From NCBI GenBank assembly GCA_045545595.1, contig JAZQBG010000003.1, forward strand, positions 124,001-188,000: a stretch of 64,000 nt of DNA, in the 5' to 3' direction. The translations under genes were made by a program, and so were the position numbers. The DNA comes from SIG205 sp045545595. Lineage in GTDB: Bacteria > Bacillota_I > Bacilli_A > RF39 > UBA660. Below the pieces are notes generated by a model, which saw nothing but the letters and a program-made list of their open reading frames with translations, ran no database searches and was not told the origin of the DNA. The number at the start of each line of letters is the position of its first letter. Within the stretch, counting starts at the first letter, position 1. This document shows positions 42,687 through 52,544 of this stretch, piece after piece.

Positions 42687-44171
42687 TTAAAACATATCGT
42701 CTGTTATATCTTTATCTAAAGATATACTTTTTTGATTATATATTTCCTTTGTTTTTTCAATCCATTTCTTTATGAAATTCATATCTTTAGGATCTGTTAT
42801 ATCCCTATTTGAAGAATAATATGCTTGTCTATAATCAGAAAAGTCATTATTAAGTTCTATGGTGATATAACTTCTTTCTGGATTATCGTTTTTTCTAATA
42901 AAGAATATATTGCTAGTTCCTTTTGCAAATCTTTCAATATATCCACCTACACAATTGTTATTATTACGCCCTTCTTGAAGTAAATCTTCCATATCTTTAG
43001 GAACAATTGCTTGCAAATATTCATCCTTAAATTCATATTTTTCAAGTTCTTTACTTCTTTCTTTAAATGGTTTACCTAAACTAGCCTGATATTCTTCTTT
43101 TTTAGCTTGTAATAATATTTGATAATTTCTCATTGTTACATCATGTTCTCTTTTTAATGAATTACTATTAGTTACAGGTTCAATTCCACAATCTAATGCC
43201 ATTCTTATGTAATCTCTTAAAATAGTAATTGCATCATTAGAACGAATTGCTTGGTACATATCAACACGAGATAGATAATTAAGTAAAGTATCTAATGTAT
43301 AAAGTTTTTTTCCATTATATTCTGAATTTAAAATACTTCTTATAGATTTGATTACCTGTGTATCTCTTATTTTCAAATTTATAATTGTTTCTAATTGTTC
43401 TTTAGATAAATTATCTTTTTGAACCCATACTCTAAATTCATTCCATTTAGTTATATCTCTTGACATACCTTCATCTTTTAATAGTTGCCAAGCAAATTTA
43501 GGTAATTTAGTTATTTCGTTAATATTATTACCATTTTTAAAACTTCTTGAATAAAGTTGAAGATTATTAGTATCATGTATCCATTTATATACAATATCAT
43601 CTAATCCTGATTTTACTAATTTTTCTATTTGTGGATGTTTAAGATAAACAATTGCGTACACTAATTCTTCAATATCATTAGGGTAAAAATTAAAACCACA
43701 ATATCCATAAAAATTTCTGAATGCTTCGTTATTCTGTCTAAATTTAATTTTATCTTTATATTCATCAATAGAACAATAAGGGTTCTTTTCTCTAAATAAT
43801 TCTAATACTTCAGGAAAGACAATTGATTTATTCTCAAAACTTTCGTAATAATGATGTCTGCAATCTGCAATATCATCTATTGAATAAATATTATTTATAC
43901 TATAATTCATAAGATTATCATTAACTGTTTCTCTAGGAAAACGATATTCAAGATCTTTTACTATATGATCTGGTGTCATAAAGAAAAAACTATTTAATTC
44001 TGGTACATAAAAGTAAATATTCTTTGCTTCCCATTTATGTCTCCAACTATAATAAGTACAATAATATTCATAAGTTTTATCTTTATAATTTACTAATAAT
44101 TCATTTAATTTATTTTTTACAATTTCTTGATCTATTAAAGTATATTCAGATAATGATTTAGGTTTTTCCAT
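42687..44171 (-). CDS. PcfJ-like protein with acidic tail
   Basis: A 494-aa protein. The C-terminal region has the PcfJ-type block DLLQEGRNNNNCVGGYIERF then AKGTSNIFFIRK, RSYITIELN and QAYYSSNRDITD. PcfJ is encoded in pCF10-type conjugation regions and its function is unclear. The N-terminal ~350 residues are unrecognised but helical. It ends SISLDKDITDDMF, close to the tail of the HAD protein at 34393. It is a cytoplasmic protein between two membrane-anchored ones. Confidence 0.8.
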   Translation of the reverse strand: MEKPKSLSEYTLIDQEIVKNKLNELLVNYKDKTYEYYCTYYSWRHKWEAKNIYFYVPELNSFFFMTPDHIVKDLEYRFPRETVNDNLMNYSINNIYSIDDIADCRHHYYESFENKSIVFPEVLELFREKNPYCSIDEYKDKIKFRQNNEAFRNFYGYCGFNFYPNDIEELVYAIVYLKHPQIEKLVKSGLDDIVYKWIHDTNNLQLYSRSFKNGNNINEITKLPKFAWQLLKDEGMSRDITKWNEFRVWVQKDNLSKEQLETIINLKIRDTQVIKSIRSILNSEYNGKKLYTLDTLLNYLSRVDMYQAIRSNDAITILRDYIRMALDCGIEPVTNSNSLKREHDVTMRNYQILLQAKKEEYQASLGKPFKERSKELEKYEFKDEYLQAIVPKDMEDLLQEGRNNNNCVGGYIERFAKGTSNIFFIRKNDNPERSYITIELNNDFSDYRQAYYSSNRDITDPKDMNFIKKWIEKTKEIYNQKSISLDKDITDDMF

Positions 44172-44174
44172 CTA

Positions 44175-44570
44175 TTAATCCTCTGCTACATCTAATTTTT
44201 CTCTTATAATTATATTAATAATTTCAACTGTTTCATTACCTGCATTATCTTTAACTTTATACTCTAACTTATATTCTCCAACTTCCGAAGTATCAATTAT
44301 ATTATGTTCTACTGATGAAGTAATATCACCATCAACATCATCTTTTGCTGAAACAATAAATGCTTCATAATTTAAAATATCATCTTGATAAATAATTAAC
44401 TTCGATTCTTTTAAAATTAGATCAGGAGGTATGGTATCAACTTTCTCATCATTAGGTTGATTGTTATTACCCTTTTCTTCTTTAATTACTACATTTTGAA
44501 TAAAACTTGTTAAAACAATTGAAAAAATCATAAAACTAAAAATTATAATTAATGCTGTTTTTTTCTTCAT
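44175..44570 (-). CDS. Small membrane-anchored Ig-like (DUF5011) protein
   Basis: A 131-aa protein with an N-terminal membrane segment (TALIIIFSFMIFSIVLTSFI) and one DUF5011-like domain (VSAKDDVDGDITSSVEHNII, DTSEVGEYKLEYKVKDNAGN). It resembles the Ig domain of the 41962-42669 product and the end of the chromosomal penicillin-binding protein. It sits beside the CHAP hydrolase, in line with an extracellular mating-channel component. Confidence 0.72.
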   Translation of the reverse strand: MKKKTALIIIFSFMIFSIVLTSFIQNVVIKEEKGNNNQPNDEKVDTIPPDLILKESKLIIYQDDILNYEAFIVSAKDDVDGDITSSVEHNIIDTSEVGEYKLEYKVKDNAGNETVEIINIIIREKLDVAED

Positions 44571-44585
44571 ATTTTATCCTTTCTT

Positions 44586-46391
44586 TTATAAATATATAAA
44601 ACCTACTAAATATAATCCGCTTGATTTACTTGCATCTTTATATGCTTGTAAACTAGAATAAGTTTTAGTTCTAACTAATTCGTTTGCGTGCTGATTTGCA
44701 TATTCTACTTGACTACAATTTGCTTCTTTTTTACTACAAGCATTACCAACATTACCTTCACTAATTGTTATCTTTTCACCATCATAAGATTCAACATAAG
44801 CAACATGACCATAAGACCTTCCTGCTAATACTGCTATACTATTAGGCATAGGATAACTTCCTGTATCTAATCCCATAGCAACTGCACTAGATAACCAAGT
44901 ATAAGCATTTCCTGCTGGTACTTTTTTATTTGTACTTTCTAATGCTCTACCATGCGAATACCAAGTACATTGTCCTTTAAATCCTGAAGTTGTTAGTATA
45001 TTCTTTGAATTATAATTATCACTAGATAAATTTCTTTCAACATCGTTTTTTCCATACTTTGTAGGTATATCTAAAAACTTATTATCAAATTCTTCAAACA
45101 CACTTTCGGAAGTATATAAATAATTAATTGTTTCTAACTGTAAAGTATCAAAATTATTATCAACATAACCAATTATTTTTTTATCATTCATAAATTTTTT
45201 TATATAACTAAAATTGTTCTTACACCATACTAAATAATCTTCTAGTGTTGCATTAGTAATTATCATAACTTTTTTTGTTGTTTCTGTTTGTAAATCACCT
45301 GTTCCGCTAGTTGTTGTTTGCTCTATAATTTCATGTTTTTCAAGCAAGCCTGCATCCTTAAATTTTTGGATTAATTCTTTTTCTGAATTATCAAATTTAA
45401 TATCTGCTCCTAATCCCTGCATAATTGCAAATGGTACTCGCCAATTAATTTTTCCATATCCGCCTCTAACTCCAACAACAATTCCAGTTGGATTATCTCT
45501 TAAAAATTGTTCTACTTCCTTGTCATAACTTTCTTGAATAGATTCCATATAAGTTTCATAGTTATTTCTTGTTTCTGTTCCCCAACTAAAAATAGAACAA
45601 ACTGCTACTATTATTAAAATAACTAATGCAAGTGGTAATATAAATTCAGATATTGCTGACACACCTGCTATAAGCAATTTTAAGACCTTTTTTAAGAGAA
45701 TTTTAAATGCTGATGCAATCTTCCTTTTAAGAGGTGCTGTTGCTTTATTAACAGCCTTTTTTATAGGTTTTTTGACAGGATTAACAATTTTTTTCTTTAT
45801 TACTTTTTTAGTATTTCTAGTTGCCCTAGTTTTTAAAAAGTCTTTACCAGTTCCATCACTAGACATAGCTTTATCTAAATCTCTTGACGCCTTTGTTATA
45901 GAACTTCCAACTTTAGTTATTCCTTTTCCTGTTTTAGATACAACAGTTATTGATTTTGAAATTTTACCTTGATTATCATTAAATTTAAAAGTCTTATTTA
46001 TAACTTTTGTAATACCTGTCTTTAATTTACTTTTTGAAACAACATTTTCAGTATTATCTTCACTTTTGCTATTTTCAGTTATATTTTGGTTATTAACTCC
46101 TGTCTTTAATTTAGTAGTAGGAACATCATTTGTATCTATTTTATCATCACTACTATTTTCAGAAGTTTTTAATCTAGTATTATATTCTTTACTTTCGTTT
46201 GATGATTCATTTTCATTGTTATCAATATTATTGTTTTTTTCTTCATTCTTATCTAATAAATCAGTTTTTAAATTAGATACCTTTTTAGCTGTTTTATCTA
46301 AATAATCAAATCCTTTTTCTATACTATAATTTTTTGCTAGCTTCGTTCTTTCTAGTGATTTTGTAATATCATCCCTATTTTTGTTATCCAT
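44586..46391 (-). CDS. CHAP-domain cell-wall hydrolase of the transfer apparatus
   Basis: A 601-aa protein. The N-terminal ~200 residues are cytoplasmic, charged and partly repetitive (three [TS]KLKTG-like units). One membrane segment lies near 250 (FILPLALVILIIVAVCSIFSW). The C terminus is a CHAP amidase/endopeptidase with the catalytic Cys in GQCTWYSHGRA and His in SYGHVAYVES, followed by TISEGNVG. This is the VirB1-like peptidoglycan-opening component of Gram-positive T4SSs. The region between the membrane and CHAP may hold a second, unrecognised hydrolase. It overlaps the VirB4 stop codon. Confidence 0.88.
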   Translation of the reverse strand: MDNKNRDDITKSLERTKLAKNYSIEKGFDYLDKTAKKVSNLKTDLLDKNEEKNNNIDNNENESSNESKEYNTRLKTSENSSDDKIDTNDVPTTKLKTGVNNQNITENSKSEDNTENVVSKSKLKTGITKVINKTFKFNDNQGKISKSITVVSKTGKGITKVGSSITKASRDLDKAMSSDGTGKDFLKTRATRNTKKVIKKKIVNPVKKPIKKAVNKATAPLKRKIASAFKILLKKVLKLLIAGVSAISEFILPLALVILIIVAVCSIFSWGTETRNNYETYMESIQESYDKEVEQFLRDNPTGIVVGVRGGYGKINWRVPFAIMQGLGADIKFDNSEKELIQKFKDAGLLEKHEIIEQTTTSGTGDLQTETTKKVMIITNATLEDYLVWCKNNFSYIKKFMNDKKIIGYVDNNFDTLQLETINYLYTSESVFEEFDNKFLDIPTKYGKNDVERNLSSDNYNSKNILTTSGFKGQCTWYSHGRALESTNKKVPAGNAYTWLSSAVAMGLDTGSYPMPNSIAVLAGRSYGHVAYVESYDGEKITISEGNVGNACSKKEANCSQVEYANQHANELVRTKTYSSLQAYKDASKSSGLYLVGFIYL

Positions 46392-48811
46392 TATCTAGCC
46401 TGCACTTTATTATCGGTATTGTTAATCTCATACATAACATAATTTGTAGGTATTGTGTTTGAAAATGGTATTACATCAGAACCAAATACTAGCAATCCTT
46501 CACCAGCCTTTGCATCGCCTTCAATATATCTCGATTCTTCCTCGCTAATATTGAAAATACCGCATATATGCGGTAAATCTAATGCTTTTTGTTTTAATAT
46601 AACAGCAAACTCTGAATTAGATAATATCTTCCTACCTTGTTCATTTTCCAACATATCTGCAATATTTTGAGTTATTATCGTATTCATACCTAAAAATTTT
46701 CTTCCAACCTTATAGAATTTTGCAACATATTCTGCTGAATATGGATTTGCAAGTAAGATATGAACTTCATCAATAAATATCCAAGTATATCTACCAATTT
46801 GTTTGTTTAATGTTAATCTATTCTGAATGTGATCTAAAACAACTAAATAACCAGTTTTTTGTAATGTTTGAGATAATTCACTTATATCAAAACTAACCAA
46901 TCTATTTTTAATATCTATATTAGTATTTTTTGAAAAAATATCCAAAGAACCAGTTACATATCTTTCTAATACCAATGCTAAATCCTGTGCTTCTTGTTCT
47001 GGTTGTTCTTTTAACTTTTTATAAAAATCAGGTAATTTAGGAAGTAATGTTTTATCTTGATAATGACTATTTTCATAATCTTCAAAGATTAACTTAGTGC
47101 ACCTATCAATTATTGTTTTTTGTCCTCCACTTAATCCATTTGCACCTATAATACTTTCTAAAAAAGCAATTATATACTCTGATTTAGACTTAATTGGATT
47201 ATTATTACCACCATCAGTTAAACCATAATTCAAATCTAAATCAAATGGATTAATGTGTGTTTTAGATGTTGTAGATATTTTTATTGTTTGACCTTTAAAA
47301 ACTTTTAACAACTCATCATACTCATTTTGCGGATCTATAATACAAACTTCATCCTCTGGGTAACGAAGTAAAATTTGTTCAATAAGCATTTTAACATTGA
47401 AAGATTTTCCTGCTCCTGATGTTGCCAAAACGCATCCATTACCATTAAGTAATTTCTTTCTATCACAGAATATTGCATTTTTACTAACTAAATTTCTACC
47501 ATAAAAAATTGAATGTTCATGTAAAAAATCTTTACTATTAAAAGGAACATTAACTGCTGTTGCTTCGCTAGTTAATGTTCTTTGAAATTGTATAGAATTA
47601 TGTCCAAGTGGGAGTGTATGTTGTAATCCTTCTAATTGTTGCCAAAGTAAAGTTCTCATTTCTACTAACATCTCAGAAGCAATTTCATGAACTCTTACTG
47701 TTTGTTCTTCTAACTCTTCAAATGAATTTGCTATAATACATACCATAAAATTGTTTTGAAAAATCTTTTGATTATTTTTTTGTAAGTCATATTGCAATTG
47801 TTCTGCATTAGAAATTCTTGTTTCTAACTTTTTATCTTTAACATAGTTATAATCCAAATTATTTTTACCTGCTCTTTTTATTTTTTCTAATCTTTCTGTT
47901 TCCATAGCTGATAAACTTCTATCCACTTGTTTAATCATTTTAGCAGAATTTGTTGGAGTAATATTTAATGTTGTCATTAAATTTATATTATCTAATGTTG
48001 TTAAACGATTATAAAATCTAGGTGTTAAAGATTTAGGAAGTTTATTAACAAATAAAATTCTCATAAATTTCTTTTCTTCTATCTCTATAAAATCAGATTC
48101 ACGCATTGAAGCAACTTTAGGAGCAAGTGCATCATATAATGATAAATTATTATCTTTAGCATAATCTATAATATTATTTATTTTGCGGTCTTCTAGTGTT
48201 TGAATATTAATAATATTATGGATAAATTCCAGCCTTTCTTTTACTGACACAATTCTTACATTAGATTTTAATTCCTTGAACTTCTTTTCTGTTTTTAAAT
48301 ATATATTTAGAAATAAAGCATTTGCTTCCTCAAAGTTCTTTGCCTTTAGGGATATAACAATATATCTTTTGTTTTGAAGTGTATCTTCTTTAGAGCCTAA
48401 TGTTTTTTCTATTTCCATATTAAGTTCTTCCGCTATTTGTTTTTGTTTTGGATCATCAACAATACTAGAATCAAAAATAAATCTTTCTTTATATCTTTCA
48501 GTTTTTATTGGTGTTCCTGCATTTACTACTTCAATATGCGTATCCTCTCTAAAGGAATGTAGATATTCAAGCCATTTAAAAAAGATGTTTTCAGCATCTT
48601 CATCATTAGCTTTTGCAAATGATACATCAGAATATTCCATACATATTGAATATTCATCTTCTGTTATTCTAAATATGCCTGTTTTTTCATCTACTTCTTT
48701 AAATAAATATGCAATCATATCTTGCGTAGTTTCTGGTATATAAACTTTATGAAACAGAGTTCTTTTTTTCTTTTTCTTCTTGTGTACCACTTTCTTTCCT
48801 TTTTTCTTCAA
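46391..48811 (-). CDS. VirB4/TraE-type conjugation ATPase
   Basis: An ~806-aa cytoplasmic ATPase that powers the T4SS channel. Walker A is CVLATSGAGKSFNVK at about residue 460, Walker B is TWIFIDEVHILL, and TIITQNIADML follows. The start is not ATG: TTG at 48811 (after AAAGGAG) or GTG at 48790 are the candidates. Translation starts inside the PrgI gene (65-base overlap). The first residues are extremely basic (KKKGKKVVHKKKKKKR). Confidence 0.94.
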   Translation of the reverse strand: MKKKGKKVVHKKKKKKRTLFHKVYIPETTQDMIAYLFKEVDEKTGIFRITEDEYSICMEYSDVSFAKANDEDAENIFFKWLEYLHSFREDTHIEVVNAGTPIKTERYKERFIFDSSIVDDPKQKQIAEELNMEIEKTLGSKEDTLQNKRYIVISLKAKNFEEANALFLNIYLKTEKKFKELKSNVRIVSVKERLEFIHNIINIQTLEDRKINNIIDYAKDNNLSLYDALAPKVASMRESDFIEIEEKKFMRILFVNKLPKSLTPRFYNRLTTLDNINLMTTLNITPTNSAKMIKQVDRSLSAMETERLEKIKRAGKNNLDYNYVKDKKLETRISNAEQLQYDLQKNNQKIFQNNFMVCIIANSFEELEEQTVRVHEIASEMLVEMRTLLWQQLEGLQHTLPLGHNSIQFQRTLTSEATAVNVPFNSKDFLHEHSIFYGRNLVSKNAIFCDRKKLLNGNGCVLATSGAGKSFNVKMLIEQILLRYPEDEVCIIDPQNEYDELLKVFKGQTIKISTTSKTHINPFDLDLNYGLTDGGNNNPIKSKSEYIIAFLESIIGANGLSGGQKTIIDRCTKLIFEDYENSHYQDKTLLPKLPDFYKKLKEQPEQEAQDLALVLERYVTGSLDIFSKNTNIDIKNRLVSFDISELSQTLQKTGYLVVLDHIQNRLTLNKQIGRYTWIFIDEVHILLANPYSAEYVAKFYKVGRKFLGMNTIITQNIADMLENEQGRKILSNSEFAVILKQKALDLPHICGIFNISEEESRYIEGDAKAGEGLLVFGSDVIPFSNTIPTNYVMYEINNTDNKVQAR

Positions 48812-49382
48812 CTAGATTATTCTCCTTTCTCATAGCTTGTTCTACGAATTTTAATAACGCTTTTGTTTCTTCGCTACTCAAAGAATAAGCATCCTCTTTT
48901 TTAGGTAATTCTGTTCCAAACTTCTTTCTTGCTCTTGCTAAATCTCTTTGTCTTTGTCGTTCCACTTTTAATTGTTTTTGTTTTTCTTTTTCTTCTTTTA
49001 ACTTTTTCTTTGCTTCTATTTTTTGTTTTTTAGATATTTTAGGTTTCTTTCTTTTTTGTTCTTTTTCTAATCTCTTATCTTCTTCTGTTTTATAATAAAG
49101 AGGTTTTGCAAAATTAATATAATTTCTTTTCCAAAAGAAAATTATTTTTTCAGCATTTAATCCTTGAATAGGAATAAATCCAAAAAAGCCTAAAGGTAAT
49201 GCAATAAAAATTACTATCCATCCTGTTAGATCTGAACCTAAAATAGGATTTAAAAATATATAGACAGGAACAACAGTAATAACTATTAAAATTGCAAATA
49301 ACCATTGTCTTATTGTAAAACTATAAAATTTTTCTTTATAATCTTTTATTTCATCATGAATACGAGGTTCTATTCTATCCAT
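48747..49382 (-). CDS. PrgI family membrane protein (T4SS)
   Basis: A 211-aa protein with two membrane segments (WLFAILIVITVVPVYIFLNP and GWIVIFIALPLGFFGFI) after the typical start IEPRIHDEIKDYKEKFYSFT. A long, highly charged cytoplasmic coil follows (~95-211). It lies between VirB6-like and VirB4 genes, as in related elements. Confidence 0.85.
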   Translation of the reverse strand: MDRIEPRIHDEIKDYKEKFYSFTIRQWLFAILIVITVVPVYIFLNPILGSDLTGWIVIFIALPLGFFGFIPIQGLNAEKIIFFWKRNYINFAKPLYYKTEEDKRLEKEQKRKKPKISKKQKIEAKKKLKEEKEKQKQLKVERQRQRDLARARKKFGTELPKKEDAYSLSSEETKALLKFVEQAMRKENNLVEEKRKESGTQEEKEKKNSVS

Positions 49383-49385
49383 ATT

Positions 49386-50204
49386 CTATCCTCCTGTCCA
49401 TTTTTCTGCTAAGTTACTTGTAATTGAAATTAAAGCCATTAAAAAGCCATTTAAGAACATAATTGCTATTAATGTACTTATTGAACCAGCATTAGTTAAA
49501 GAACCTAAAGCTATTGAATAAATTGCTGTTGCAACAACAATCATTGATGCTTCAATTCCTAATGCTATTGTTGACATAAAAAATCTTTTACATACAGAAG
49601 TTCCATCTTCCCAAGCTCCAAGAGCAATAGGAATGGGTGAAAAAGCAAAACTCAATATTAATTTTCCAATACGGACAAAAACTTGTACTAATATTCCAAC
49701 AAGAGTTCCCATAAAAGGGATATACAAAATTAATATAATAATAGCCATTAAACCCCTGTCTATCATTCCACCTGCGTTTGATACTAAATCACCCATTTGC
49801 TCCGCTAAATCAGGAATTGAAGTTACACTTCCTAATGACGAAGTAACCTTAGTCAATAAATCATTTGAAATACTCATAATAGAAGATAATAAATGAAATG
49901 AATTTTCTAATAACATCTTAAATATAAAGAAACGAATACACATAAAAACAACTCGTTCCCAAGTTAATCTTTCAAAATCCATTACTTTTTTTAGAAAATC
50001 CATTAAGAAGAATAAAGTTAGTAAACTAAGTCCAATAGGAACAACAACATTATGAAGATTTGATGCAAGCCCCCAAATTGATGTTCCTTTTATAACATTC
50101 CAATTACATAAACTTCTTATTGTTCCAACAAAATTTCCAAAATCGATATTAAAGCCAAGAACAGAGAAAGTTATTTTAAATATATTCTCTATTAGTTTAT
50201 CCAT
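49386..50204 (-). CDS. VirB6/TrbL-like polytopic channel protein
   Basis: A 272-aa protein with five or six membrane segments and an N-terminal LIENIFKITFSVLGFN. The segment FSFAPIPIALGAW (as seen: ILSFAFSPIPIALGAWEDGT) is the conserved SP-I-P loop seen in this class. Ribosome binding site GGGAGATG. It should form the inner-membrane channel with VirB4 and PrgI. Confidence 0.82.
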   Translation of the reverse strand: MDKLIENIFKITFSVLGFNIDFGNFVGTIRSLCNWNVIKGTSIWGLASNLHNVVVPIGLSLLTLFFLMDFLKKVMDFERLTWERVVFMCIRFFIFKMLLENSFHLLSSIMSISNDLLTKVTSSLGSVTSIPDLAEQMGDLVSNAGGMIDRGLMAIIILILYIPFMGTLVGILVQVFVRIGKLILSFAFSPIPIALGAWEDGTSVCKRFFMSTIALGIEASMIVVATAIYSIALGSLTNAGSISTLIAIMFLNGFLMALISITSNLAEKWTGG

Positions 50205-50228
50205 ATATCATCTCCCTGTGAAATTCTT

Positions 50229-50549
50229 TTATAAACCAAATAAATTCTTAGATAACGCAATTCCGACAACCATTCCTCCAGCCATGATTGTCATTAATGC
50301 CCTTGATTTTCCTTCTGCATCTTCTCTTTGAAAAGATAATGCAAACATTACTCCACCAACTAACATTACAACACCACCAATTTTAATTAACCAATCACAA
50401 ACAAAATCAATGAATGTATCAATGCTACTTGTATTACTATTTAAAGCATATACTCTTGTTGTGCTTAATATAAAACTACATAAAACAATATATAAGACAT
50501 TTACAACTTTTTTAAAACTACATTTCACACCTGAAATAAGTTTCTTCAT
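50229..50549 (-). CDS. Maff2/VirB2-like small membrane protein
   Basis: A 106-aa protein with a signal-like N-terminal segment (VLYIVLCSFILSTTRVYA, possible cleavage after VYA) and two membrane helices (LIKIGGVVMLVGGVMFALSF, MTIMAGGMVVGIALSKNLF) joined by a charged loop QREDAEGKSRA. This is the Maff2 family layout, equivalent in position to VirB2-type subunits. Confidence 0.82.
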   Translation of the reverse strand: MKKLISGVKCSFKKVVNVLYIVLCSFILSTTRVYALNSNTSSIDTFIDFVCDWLIKIGGVVMLVGGVMFALSFQREDAEGKSRALMTIMAGGMVVGIALSKNLFGL

Positions 50550-50573
50550 CTTATTCTCCTTTTCTATTAAATT

Positions 50574-52544
50574 TTATAAACTGTCTAATAATTCATCAGT
50601 TATAGTTTTATTTGATAATAAAATATCACTATCCATTTTATTTAATTCAAATTCTGTAATAGGACGCATTTCTAATTTTTGTACTTTAGCAAAAGGAAGA
50701 CCTAATTCATTTAACATCGTTTGATATTTATTCATTTCCTTTGTCATTTCCCTTTGTTGTTTATGATTATAATAATTATGTGCTGTTCTTTCTTTATCCC
50801 AAGGTTCAAATAATTCACTATATCTAGGATGGTTTTTAATATTATAAACTTTTGATGTAAAAGGACGAAGCCCAGAAACTAATAAAATACAATATCCTTC
50901 TTTCATTCTTGCAATCTCATCTACCGTTGATAATTCTCTACCTACTATATCCCAATTTGTAGATGATGAACCTTGTTTAGAAAAAGTTCTACCTGAACTC
51001 TTTTTATACCAAGTTTTCTTTCCCATAAGTAAAGAGATGTATTCTAAAGTCTCTTTACTTCGTGATCCAAGAAATAAAGTATAATCGCAACAATCTAATC
51101 CTGTTTCCCAATTATCTTTATATACTTTTTTATATTGAGATAAACTCTGTAATCCTATTGTTACACCACAATTTAATCCTCTAATATAAGCAAGCATTTC
51201 TAAAAAGCGTGGTATTGTTCCAAGCTGACTCCATTCATCCATATAAATTTGACAACCTGATGGTAATGAACCATTATGCTGACTTGCATTATAATCTATT
51301 ATTGTAAATATTTGAGAATATAAGATATTTGCAAGAAAGTTAAAAGTAGAATTATTTGGACTTGTTATTATAAAACAAGCGATTTTTCCTTTATCACCTG
51401 TTTCCCCAATTCTACTCAATTCTAATGTATCAGTAGTAGTCATATTTTCAAGTTCTGCTATATTAAAAGGTGCAAGTCTAGCTGAAGCAGTCATAATAAT
51501 TGTTGACATCATTTTTGGAGACGATGCGGACACTTTAAAATGATTCCATTGTTTTATACCAACATTATCCGGATCTTTTCTTTCCCATGCATCAAATAAT
51601 CTTCCAAGTTGCGAATTACCTTCTTTATCTGGTTCTGCAAGTCTAATAAGTTCAAGAATAGTTTTAAAATTCTTATCCTTGTCTTCATAATTAAAAATAA
51701 CATAATACATAATAGCTTGTAGGAAGACCATCTCTGCTTTTTCCCAAAATGGATCACCTGTATTGCTTTCAATGGTATCAGATTTAGTATTTTGCATTAA
51801 TACATTTATAAGTGTCATAACATCATCTTCTTGTATTCTTTCTTTTTGAATTTCTTCGGATATTGAAAGCCCATTATTCAAATCAATTTCTTTATATTCT
51901 TGTTTAATTCTTCTAATATACATCAATGGATTGAAATTATCAGATTGACTTTTATCTACTAAATTTAAAACTTTTATATCATATCCATTGTTTACTAAGG
52001 ACATTCCGCAATCCCTTAATAGTTCTCCTTTTGGATCAGTTACAATAAGTGATTCTCCATTTGCACTTAATATATTAGGTTTAAAATAACTTCTACTTTT
52101 CCCAGTCCCAGGTCTTCCAATCAAAGTTACATTTCTATTTCTTTTTGATATTCTCATATTTTTAGAAAATAATTCTGTTGATGTAAATATTTGATTATTT
52201 TCAAAAACTGGATCTCTAAACTTTTTTATAGCATCAGGAGTTTCCCAATCAGAAGAACCATAAGTATTTTCTTGAATATTCTTTTTTATAGATAATTGAT
52301 AATTAAAAATAATTACAAAAGTCATAAAACCAACAAAGATAGATATACCTATTGTTTGACTATTTATTATTAATGGTGTATTAAATTTATAGATTGTATT
52401 TAACGCCTCATTCAAATAATCTATTTTAAAATCACCACCATTTTGTTCTACTAAAGTACATACTCTTAATGTGAAATAAGAGGCGATTAAAACTATTAAA
52501 AAAATAAGAACATAATTTATTTTATGTTCTCGTTTAACGATCAA
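50574..52544 (-). CDS. VirD4-type coupling protein
   Basis: A 656-aa ATPase that brings the relaxase-DNA complex and protein substrates to the channel. Two N-terminal membrane segments, Walker A GRPGTGKSRSYFKPNI (~144-150), the TDPKGELLRDCG motif, Walker B QIYMDEWSQLGTIP and GLQSLSQYKKVY. As the substrate gate of the system it is the expected reader of any protein-export tag. It overlaps the PcfB-like gene by 11 bases. Confidence 0.95.
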   Translation of the reverse strand: MIVKREHKINYVLIFLIVLIASYFTLRVCTLVEQNGGDFKIDYLNEALNTIYKFNTPLIINSQTIGISIFVGFMTFVIIFNYQLSIKKNIQENTYGSSDWETPDAIKKFRDPVFENNQIFTSTELFSKNMRISKRNRNVTLIGRPGTGKSRSYFKPNILSANGESLIVTDPKGELLRDCGMSLVNNGYDIKVLNLVDKSQSDNFNPLMYIRRIKQEYKEIDLNNGLSISEEIQKERIQEDDVMTLINVLMQNTKSDTIESNTGDPFWEKAEMVFLQAIMYYVIFNYEDKDKNFKTILELIRLAEPDKEGNSQLGRLFDAWERKDPDNVGIKQWNHFKVSASSPKMMSTIIMTASARLAPFNIAELENMTTTDTLELSRIGETGDKGKIACFIITSPNNSTFNFLANILYSQIFTIIDYNASQHNGSLPSGCQIYMDEWSQLGTIPRFLEMLAYIRGLNCGVTIGLQSLSQYKKVYKDNWETGLDCCDYTLFLGSRSKETLEYISLLMGKKTWYKKSSGRTFSKQGSSSTNWDIVGRELSTVDEIARMKEGYCILLVSGLRPFTSKVYNIKNHPRYSELFEPWDKERTAHNYYNHKQQREMTKEMNKYQTMLNELGLPFAKVQKLEMRPITEFELNKMDSDILLSNKTITDELLDSL